Shown here: positions 57,976 through 64,000 of the stretch, one piece after another
How the letters are laid out: each line of letters begins with the position of its first letter
Numbering within the stretch: the first letter of the stretch is position 1
Source: Thalassotalea piscium
GTDB lineage: Bacteria > Pseudomonadota > Gammaproteobacteria > Enterobacterales > Alteromonadaceae
Length of the DNA stretch: 64,000 nt
Direction of reading: 5' to 3'
Assembly (NCBI RefSeq): GCF_030295935.1
Contig: NZ_AP027362.1
Coordinates: 2,604,001-2,668,000, forward strand
Translations under genes and position numbers: made by a program
The notes under the pieces: generated by a model
Seen by the model: the letters and a program-made list of their open reading frames with translations, nothing else
Database searches by the model: none
What the model was told of the DNA's origin: nothing

Positions 57976-59107
57976 CTGAACTACTCCCTAATAAAGGGCA
58001 AAAGCAGCTTAAGCAAACAGAAGGGCTACAAAACCGCGTTTGGGATGACGTCATGCAGCGCACTAAGCCTGGCATTTTAATATATCCAATATTTTGGCTG
58101 ATCATAGCCTACGGCTCCGGTTTTTATAAAAGTCATTTTATACTCACATGGACCTTAGAGTTTGTTTTTATTTTAGCGTCTTTTTGGCGTTTTTTTCAAT
58201 TTAAGTATTTAGAACACTGGCAAACTTCTTGCCCAACAATATGGGCAGCGGGACTGTTAATTAGTGTAGTAACACACAGCTTAGGTTGGGGGATAATGTT
58301 TGGCTACTCAACTTTTATCGACAATACCGCTTTTAGCTTTTTTATGGGCTTTTCCAGTTCGGGAATAGCTGCCGGCGGCACCAATAGCTTTGCTCCAAAA
58401 CGAATTTTAGCAACCAGCTTTATTATTACGTTTACGCTTCCACCTTTAATCGCAGCTATTATCGCAGGCGATCAGTGGGTTATGGCATCGTTGATCTCTG
58501 TATTCATTGTTTACACGTTAAATCTAGCTAAGCAGCAAAACCGTGAATATTGGCGCTCGTTAACTAACGAAGTTATCTTAGAAAAACACAGTAGAACCGA
58601 CGCTCTTACGTCACTTAAAAATCGTAGGTTTTCGACGAAAAGCTTTATGAATTATGTCAATTATCTTCACGTAACCAAGAATACATCTCTGTATTAGTCA
58701 TAGATATTGATCACTTTAAAAAAGTTAATGACAAATTAGGTCATGATTTTGGTGATGAATGTTTAAGGCAATTGGCCAGAGTGTTTGAGTCTTGCCTACC
58801 TAGAGCAACCGACGTGTGTGCAAGGTATGGCGGAGAAGAATTCGCAATAATTTTAACTGGCACAAATACTTTAGGCGCAGAACAAGTAGCTGAAAATATC
58901 AGGAAGAAAGTTGAAGCACACATAGTAAAGTACAATCAACAAGAAATGCGATTAACTGTAAGTATAGGTTTAGTATCAAAAATGTTAAAAACGTTTGACA
59001 AAAACATACCTACAGAGCTTTTTAAAAGCGCTGATGAAGCACTATATAATGCAAAAACAAAAAGTCGTAATTGTGTGGTGATTTCAGCTAACTCAGCCAT
59101 TAATTAA
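57969..59107 (+). pseudogene. GGDEF diguanylate cyclase, frameshifted
   Basis: The first frame (57969-58697) encodes about six transmembrane segments and enters the GGDEF domain at DALTSLKNRRF, then goes out of frame at a run of four T at 58629-58632. With one extra T the reading becomes RRFFDEKLYELCQL and continues through VLVIDIDHFKKVNDKLGHDF, GGEEFAIILTG and the end at 59107, one intact protein of about 379 residues. The GGEEF and metal-binding aspartates are intact. A one-base loss in a T-run could be a recent mutation, a phase-variable switch or a sequencing error. Confidence 0.9.
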
Positions 59108-59161
59108 GCCACTTTATTAAGCCAAAGTGTAAGCTTATTTAGATGAAAATAACAGTCTAGG

Positions 59162-59722
59162 TTACGTCCATTTAACTTTAGGTGGGGAGTATGCTTCAAA
59201 GGAGTTAATTAACGCTTGAGGGGTATCAGCCAATATCAGCATGTCAGAATATTGCGCATGTAAAAAACCAGAGTTAACCATATTATTGATCATATCCAGT
59301 AAATGTTGATAGAAACCGTTAGTATTATAAAACGCACAAGGTTTTGAATGATGTCCTAATTGCGCCCATGTCCACACTTCGAAAATCTCTTCTAATGTCC
59401 CTGCACCACCGGGTAATGCAACAAATGCATCGGCTAACTCAGCCATTTTTGCTTTTCTTGTATGCATATCTTTTACAATAAACAACTCAGTTAAACCTTC
59501 ATGGGCAATTTCTTTTTCTTTAAGGTATTCAGGTATCACACCATAAGCCTTGCCGCCACTTGCTAAAACTGCGTCGGCAATAATCCCCATTAAGCCAACT
59601 TTTCCGCCGCCATAGACTAAGTCAATGCCATTTTTCCCAAAAAACTCACCGAGCTTTTTTGCTTCGTTTATATAAGTAGGGTTATTGCCCGTACTAGCGC
59701 CACAATATACAGCGATATTCAT
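59162..59722 (-). CDS. LOG family protein (TIGR00730 Rossmann fold)
   Basis: The 186-residue protein has the Lonely-Guy motif LPGGAGTLEEIFE plus LVYGGGKVGLMGI and MHTRKAKM, all needed for cytokinin-riboside-monophosphate phosphoribohydrolase activity in related proteins. In most bacteria the true substrate is uncertain; nucleotide monophosphate hydrolysis is likely. It lies 42 bases downstream of an HDOD gene on the same strand, so they may share a transcript. Confidence 0.92.
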   Translation of the reverse strand: MNIAVYCGASTGNNPTYINEAKKLGEFFGKNGIDLVYGGGKVGLMGIIADAVLASGGKAYGVIPEYLKEKEIAHEGLTELFIVKDMHTRKAKMAELADAFVALPGGAGTLEEIFEVWTWAQLGHHSKPCAFYNTNGFYQHLLDMINNMVNSGFLHAQYSDMLILADTPQALINSFEAYSPPKVKWT

Positions 59723-59764
59723 ATTTATTAATACCTTATTAAAAAGTTATACCGCTTCATGAAA

Positions 59765-60604
59765 TTAATTTTTTAATTTCAACGCTGACAGTATTGCTAA
59801 GCCTTCCGCATTACAAAAGTCGATTGCCTCATTAATATCATCCATTGTAATACCTAAATCATACATTAAATGCTTACCTAGGAAGTTTTTCTTGGAGTAC
59901 ATTCCAGGGTGTGAGTTAATTAATGCGAGTCGAGAAGTGATATAAAGCAATGAGCTAGCAGGCGAAAGTTCTTGCGCATACGCTTGATGATATTCCTTTA
60001 TCGGTTTAATAATATGATCAGGTAGTTGCCACAAGCGCAATAATTCAGCACTTACATCAGCGAAAGTAAAACCAAACACATCTTCTTGTCGCTGCCATGG
60101 GGTTTCTTCACTATCGTAATTCTCACAGTAAACAACCTTTTTATCTTCACTTTGTATCATTGCTAACGTGCCTACATTGTGCAGTAAGCCAGATAAAAAT
60201 ATCCCATCACAACCTTCAACATTATGCTTAATAGCGAAGTATTTGCACATTAGCGCACAGTCTACACTTACTTCCCAAAAGCGATCCATGTCGATAATGT
60301 TAGCGTTCACTTTGGCAAACGCTTTAGTTGTGCCATAAGCATTAATTAAGTTGTTTACTTCTTTTATACCAAGCACCATTAGTGCCCTTGAAATTGAATC
60401 TATTTCTCGAGGAAAGTTAAAAAAAGCACTATTAGCTAACTTGAGCAAGGAGGTAGTTAATGCGGGATCTAGCATAATAACATTAGCAATATCATCTAAA
60501 CTGGCATGTTCATCATCAAGTATTTCTTTTAGTCGCAAGTACACATCAGGTAAGGCACAAAGTTGCTCTGCTTTTTTTGCATAATCAAGTGCTGTTAGCG
60601 TCAT
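59765..60604 (-). CDS. HDOD domain signalling protein
   Basis: The 279-residue protein is an HDOD domain almost throughout: PDVYLRLKEILDDEHAS, then NVIMLDPALTTSLLKLANSA and a central FLSGLLHNVGTLAM. Unlike the HD phosphohydrolases it shows no full HD metal motif (LLHN replaces LLHD). It is the second HDOD gene in this window and lacks a receiver. HDOD proteins usually sit in chemotaxis or c-di-GMP-linked regulation. Confidence 0.88.
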   Translation of the reverse strand: MTLTALDYAKKAEQLCALPDVYLRLKEILDDEHASLDDIANVIMLDPALTTSLLKLANSAFFNFPREIDSISRALMVLGIKEVNNLINAYGTTKAFAKVNANIIDMDRFWEVSVDCALMCKYFAIKHNVEGCDGIFLSGLLHNVGTLAMIQSEDKKVVYCENYDSEETPWQRQEDVFGFTFADVSAELLRLWQLPDHIIKPIKEYHQAYAQELSPASSLLYITSRLALINSHPGMYSKKNFLGKHLMYDLGITMDDINEAIDFCNAEGLAILSALKLKN

Positions 60605-60673
60605 TTAATTTCCCTCAAATTCTGAATAGTTTAACCATATCATTTCAATTTCATAACTCAACCTTCCTTGCAG

Positions 60674-61618
60674 CTAAGCAGTAACTTTAGCTTTAATTTT
60701 GGTTAGTCCTGAAATTAACAATAAAACAGCACCTCCTGCCGCTAAACCAATAATACCGTCGGCTAAAATAGGTAAGATCATAGTTGCTAAATCGCCTACA
60801 ATGGCTGTAGCCGAATTGACGACTTGTTGTACTAAATGATGTAGCCCACTGAAACTATGCGTTAATATGCCTCCGCCCACTAAAAACATCGCAATAGTGC
60901 CAACAATTGCTAGTGTTTTCATTAACATGGGCGCAAATATTAATAAGCCTCGGCCAATACTGCGTTGTATGGCATTAAATCGGCCAGACACTGACTTTCT
61001 TAAAAGGTATAAACCAACATCATCGAGTTTTACAATGGCAGCGACCAAACCATAAACACCTACGGTTATAGCAATAGCTAACGCAGATAATACGGCAACT
61101 TGAGTTGAAAATGGTGCCATTTGAACAGTACCCAGCACTATCACAACAATCTCTGCTGACAAGATAAAATCTGTACGGATAGCACCTTTAATTTTATTTT
61201 TTTCTAAATTAACTAAATTAATACTTTCATCAGCATACGCTTTAATTCTTTCTTGATGCTCAAGCTCAAGCTCTTCTTTTGCATGCAAATATTTATGCGA
61301 TACTTTTTCAAAGCCTTCATAGCATAAAAATAAACCACCTATTACCAGTAATATGGTAATAAGCGCTGGAGCAAACGCGCTAATTAACAATGCCGCCGGC
61401 ACCAATATCAATTTATTTAAGAACGAACCTTTCGCAACTGCCCATACTACAGGTAATTCCCGAGCCGCCTTAACCCCCGAGACCTGCTCGGCATTAAGTG
61501 CTAAGTCATCACCTAATACCCCTGCCGTTTTCTTTGCTGCAACCTTAGACAATACCGCTATATCATCCAATAAGGTTGCTATATCATCTATTAACGCTAA
61601 TAAACTTGTACCTGCCAA
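60674..61618 (-). CDS. DUF808 family (YedI-like) membrane protein
   Basis: The 314-residue inner-membrane protein begins MAGTSLLALIDDIATLLDDI, then VLSKVAAKKTAGVLGDDLAL, the well-conserved DUF808 N-terminus. Several hydrophobic segments follow between about residues 80 and 310, with a charged stretch (HAKEELELEHQERIKAYADE) in between. The function of this family is unknown. Confidence 0.92.
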   Translation of the reverse strand: MAGTSLLALIDDIATLLDDIAVLSKVAAKKTAGVLGDDLALNAEQVSGVKAARELPVVWAVAKGSFLNKLILVPAALLISAFAPALITILLVIGGLFLCYEGFEKVSHKYLHAKEELELEHQERIKAYADESINLVNLEKNKIKGAIRTDFILSAEIVVIVLGTVQMAPFSTQVAVLSALAIAITVGVYGLVAAIVKLDDVGLYLLRKSVSGRFNAIQRSIGRGLLIFAPMLMKTLAIVGTIAMFLVGGGILTHSFSGLHHLVQQVVNSATAIVGDLATMILPILADGIIGLAAGGAVLLLISGLTKIKAKVTA

Positions 61619-61756
61619 TCTCTGTCTCCACGACGTATAACGTCTCTAAGTATCTGTGGTAAATTGACAGTTTTTCTACTGTATTTCAAGCTATTACCAT
61701 TAAAGTTTTTTTAAAAATATATGTATGTGTTGTATTAGTAGGTCTTACAAAGCCCT

Positions 61757-62431
61757 TTATCTAGGTTTTATCTCACCTATCACCATATTGCCATCATCTA
61801 AGAAAGTTAAAATAATTTCTTTACTAGGACGATTATTGTCAAATAGGTAACTGTACTTTTCAACAATTCTATTTTTATCTGCTTCAGTTCTTGCAGTAGA
61901 CATTTCATCTCGAAAGGGTTGCCCTTCCATAATTCCAGCGTAATGACTTGCTAAAGCTGCGGTTGTACGTAATGCATTTTCAACTTTTGGATTTTCCGCA
62001 AAGGCCTGTTGTAGTTGTGCTGCATAAGCATAATCAGCAGGTAAAACAACTTTGCCATGGTTATCAAATTTAATGTTTTCTGGTGACGGAATATTATATT
62101 TTTCCAGTAGTTGCTTAAACTCTTCCTGCGAGTATTTTGCTAAGGTGTCAATATTGTGAGCGGTGGGAAGGAGTATAGATACATCTTCTAACTTTCCATT
62201 ACTAGATTGAGGACCTAGTGTAAGGTATTCATCTAAATTAATGTTTTCTTGGTTACCTTTATTGGTATTCATTGAAAAAACAGCATCGGTGCTTGTTTCT
62301 TCGGCCACAGCAACAGCATTCACTGCTTTATAACTGGCAAATAGCTCAGAAAACGAATTGTTGCTTTTCGGCTTATTCGATTGTTCTACTTTTTGTGAAT
62401 AGGCTTGAAAACTGGTATTAGTGACTTCCAT
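61757..62431 (-). CDS. Uncharacterised protein
   Basis: The 224-residue soluble protein has no signal peptide or membrane segment. The N-terminal half is polar and low in structure (SQKVEQSNKPKSNNSFSELF). The C-terminal half is helical (AYAAQLQQAFAENPKVENAL) and ends with ILTFLDDGNMVIGEIKPR. I recognise no family. It is transcribed alone, next to a family B element. Confidence 0.6.
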   Translation of the reverse strand: MEVTNTSFQAYSQKVEQSNKPKSNNSFSELFASYKAVNAVAVAEETSTDAVFSMNTNKGNQENINLDEYLTLGPQSSNGKLEDVSILLPTAHNIDTLAKYSQEEFKQLLEKYNIPSPENIKFDNHGKVVLPADYAYAAQLQQAFAENPKVENALRTTAALASHYAGIMEGQPFRDEMSTARTEADKNRIVEKYSYLFDNNRPSKEIILTFLDDGNMVIGEIKPR

Positions 62432-62543
62432 TTTACCCTCTCAGTAAATATTAATCTTGACGATTAAGTATGATTATTAATTGAAAGCAAAAAACGCACC
62501 ATCACAACTCCCATTAGCAACACTTAGAAAACACCTAAACCAT

Positions 62544-62811
62544 TAGGGCGTGTTGATCTTTGCTGTCCATTTTTGCAGCGATTTATTTGGTGTTTATACA
62601 AGGCTGAACTTATGTAATGGGGTTGTTCCCCATAAATAAGTGAAAAGGCCGTAGAAATACCAAAGAGGCGCTGTCCTACGGATACGTTTAAACATGATTT
62701 ACTTTTCGTTCTAGCTCATTTATGTAGAATAACTACACTTTATTCGCTACGCCTCAATTAAATTATGTTTAATTCGTACAAAAATTGTACTCGAAAGATC
62801 AACACGCCCTA
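62544..62811. repeat. Family B inverted-repeat element, copy 3 (short, inverted)
   Basis: The 268-bp copy has TAGGGCGTGTTGATCTTT and AAAGATCAACACGCCCTA at its ends and is in the opposite orientation to the copies at 34585 and 52464. It lacks the block of about 40 bases that begins AGCTTCCGCGTCCTGC. It stands in the gap between the unknown gene and efpL. Confidence 0.88.
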
Positions 62812-62906
62812 GCTTTGATAGCTAGCTACAATTAATTAACTGGCAAATAATTGCCACTATAAAAGTACTCCTTGTATTTAAAGTACCTGATCCGTTAATA
62901 ATGACC

Positions 62907-62999
62907 AATGTCAATCTCACTAACTATGTGAACATTTCTATTGATTAAAAAGTCAGCTACTGCGTATACAGTAGATAACTTAATTAATGAAACTGGTAA
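62907..62999. repeat. Family A element, inverted copy
   Basis: On the minus strand this reads TACCAGTTTCATTAATTAAG at one end and TAGTGAGATTG at the other, with AACAGTAGCTGAC-like inner words. It is about 93 bp and shows more differences at its right end than other copies. It lies about 100 bases from family B copy 3 in the same gap. Confidence 0.65.
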
Positions 63000-63025
63000 A
63001 AGACTACTCTCGGAAATGAATAAAC

Positions 63026-63062
63026 ATAAAAAAAGGGCATGTCTTTAAATAGACATACCCTT
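63026..63062 (-). terminator. Terminator of efpL
   Basis: AAGGGCATGTCT and AGACATACCCTT pair (one mismatch) around 6 bases. On the minus strand T-rich sequence (TTTTTTTTATG) follows the stem. It is 45 bases after the efpL stop. Confidence 0.85.
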
Positions 63063-63106
63063 CTACATTTTGAATTTTCACGGCTAAATAGTTAATAGCG
63101 TAATAA

Positions 63107-63679
63107 CTATTTATCAGCTCTTCCCATGAATTTCTTTTCTTCTGTGTTAATTTTAATTTTATCGCCCACTGAGATATGCTCAGGTACTTGAACGGTTAAA
63201 CCTGTTGATAAAATTGCAGGCTTTGTTCTCGCTGTTGCTGAACCACCTTTAATTGACGGGTCAGTTTCAATAATGTCTAATTCAACACTTGAAGGTAAAT
63301 CAACACCTACTGGCGTCCCATCAACAAGAATCACTTGTAAGCCCTGCGTTTCTTCATTAATAAAAAGCACTTCTTCAGCAATGCTTTCTTTATTAATGTT
63401 GTATGGCGTATAGTCTTCGTTATCCATAAACACATATTCTTCGCCATCTAGATAGGAGAACATTGACGCTCTACGGCTTAAATCTGCAAAATTAATCATT
63501 TCATCAGCTTTGAATGTTTCATCAGTTTTGCCACCGGTGACCACATCGTACATACGCATTCTATATAAACTGCCACCTGCACGCCCTTGCGGTACTGAAC
63601 GCTCAATATCTCTTACAATAAACACTTTTCCATTATACTCAATGGCGGCGTTCTTCTTTATTTCACTTGCTTTTGGCAC
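63107..63679 (-). CDS. efpL: Elongation factor P-like protein EfpL (YeiP)
   Basis: The 190-residue EF-P paralogue eases ribosome stalling at some sequences. It begins with a GTG at 63677-63679 ([20 protein letters not shown]) behind AAGGTGAAG. The loop [14 protein letters not shown] has arginine 33 at the tip, as in E. coli EfpL, where EF-P proper has a modified lysine or arginine. KOW-type N-terminal and OB-type C-terminal domains cover the rest. An upstream frame of 17 residues is not coding. No modification enzyme is adjacent. Confidence 0.94.
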   Translation of the reverse strand: MPKASEIKKNAAIEYNGKVFIVRDIERSVPQGRAGGSLYRMRMYDVVTGGKTDETFKADEMINFADLSRRASMFSYLDGEEYVFMDNEDYTPYNINKESIAEEVLFINEETQGLQVILVDGTPVGVDLPSSVELDIIETDPSIKGGSATARTKPAILSTGLTVQVPEHISVGDKIKINTEEKKFMGRADK

Positions 63680-63769
63680 AATCTTCACCTTAAAAAATTT
63701 AACTGTTTCGAAAAATACCACGCCTCGCAATTATTGCAAGCACTTGGCATGATCCCCATCATATTATTA

Positions 63770-64000
63770 TTAACTTTTTGCGATCACAAAATTTAACGCG
63801 CCAGTAACGGCAGCCACTTGCGCTAAAATACAACGCTCTTCATCTGACCTTGGGCTGTCAGGATAAACCTCTGTTGTAGTCACGTAGTCTGCATTCGTGA
63901 ACCCCATACAAAGCCCTAATTCACGAGCGGCATAGTTTATTACACCTTTTTGCGCTAATGTAACGCCTATTAATCTATTTTGATCATCAGCTGGTGCAAT
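63770..64000 (-). CDS. 3' end of an unrecognised gene, cut by right edge
   Basis: The minus strand is open from the right edge to a TAA at 63770-63772. The last 76 residues read IAPADDQNRLIGVTLAQKGV near the start and VAAVTGALNFVIAKS at the end, with ELGLCMGFTNADYVTTTEVY in the middle. I do not recognise a family from the C-terminus alone. It is upstream of efpL on the same strand with a gap of about 90 bases, so the two may be cotranscribed. Confidence 0.6.
   Translation of the reverse strand: MAPADDQNRLIGVTLAQKGVINYAARELGLCMGFTNADYVTTTEVYPDSPRSDEERCILAQVAAVTGALNFVIAKS

Noticed and set aside
58629-58632. Programmed ribosomal frameshift in the GGDEF gene
   Set aside because: There is no slippery heptamer such as X XXY YYZ and no strong downstream structure visible; a simple one-base loss explains it.
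34561-63000. Defence or toxin-antitoxin system in the accessory stretches
   Set aside because: No nuclease-helicase, abortive-infection, restriction or toxin-antitoxin pair motifs are seen; the only nuclease-like gene is the degenerate GIY-YIG-like protein.

Overview
The window is chromosomal DNA from a low-GC marine gammaproteobacterium, most likely in Alteromonadales near Colwellia or Thalassotalea. That placement is an inference. It rests on AT-rich codon use, the complete ftsB-ispD-ispF-truD-surE-pcm-yqaA-nlpD-rpoS block beside mutS and recA, a PhoPQ pair led by a PepSY gene, a DUF2986 gene, a choice-of-anchor H protein with a GlyGly-CTERM-like tail, and EfpL. I found no rRNA, tRNA, CRISPR array, prophage or defence island.

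Layout. 1-1.2 kb: a BlaR1-type M56 peptidase gene (cut by the left edge) and its BlaI-type repressor, with two perfect TACA-N2-TGTA operators. 1.2-14.1 kb: housekeeping genes (dbpA, prfC, argS, tatD, serB, radA) mixed with signalling genes (a REC-HDOD protein, an 822-residue double-PilZ protein). 14.3-22.7 kb: an M13 peptidase lipoprotein gene whose terminator was split by a deleted IS4-type element, then a MetJ-controlled metA-metH operon and an S4 RNA-binding protein. 23-34.5 kb: recA with an SOS promoter, mutS, and the rpoS-to-ftsB block. 35-41 kb: accessory genes, namely MscS, a degenerate GIY-YIG-like protein, an alpha/beta hydrolase, HtpX, a lone cytochrome P450, RraA and a YciA-like thioesterase. 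41-46 kb: a DUF3300 gene, phoQ, phoP, a PepSY gene and a choice-of-anchor H gene, with three matching PhoP-type boxes. 46-57.5 kb: small membrane and secreted proteins, an M19 dipeptidase, a serine hydrolase, a CoA-transferase/GNAT fusion overlapping a class II deacetylase gene, and an M28 peptidase. 57.7-64 kb: a frameshifted GGDEF gene, LOG, HDOD, DUF808 and an unknown gene, then efpL and one gene cut by the right edge.

Two families of short inverted-repeat elements are scattered between genes. Family A (about 77-165 bp) starts with TAATACCAG and ends with its imperfect inverse. It sits directly at the ends of mutS, metH and htpX, and its first bases form the mutS stop codon. Family B (268-315 bp) has termini TAGGGCGTGTTGATCTTT and its inverse. 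It occurs three times in full, plus a fragment that supplies the last codons and stop of rraA. Both begin and end in TA, which suggests TA-target MITEs.

The most informative observations are: (1) a self-contained PhoPQ regulon readable from sequence, with three 17-bp boxes each exactly 12 bp from a -10-like hexamer; (2) a translationally coupled pair joining a CoA-transferase/N-acetyltransferase fusion to an HDAC-family deacylase; (3) an IS4-type remnant with an 8-bp target duplication inside the loop of a terminator hairpin; and (4) MITE ends that supply stop codons. I see no clear novel defence or secretion system.
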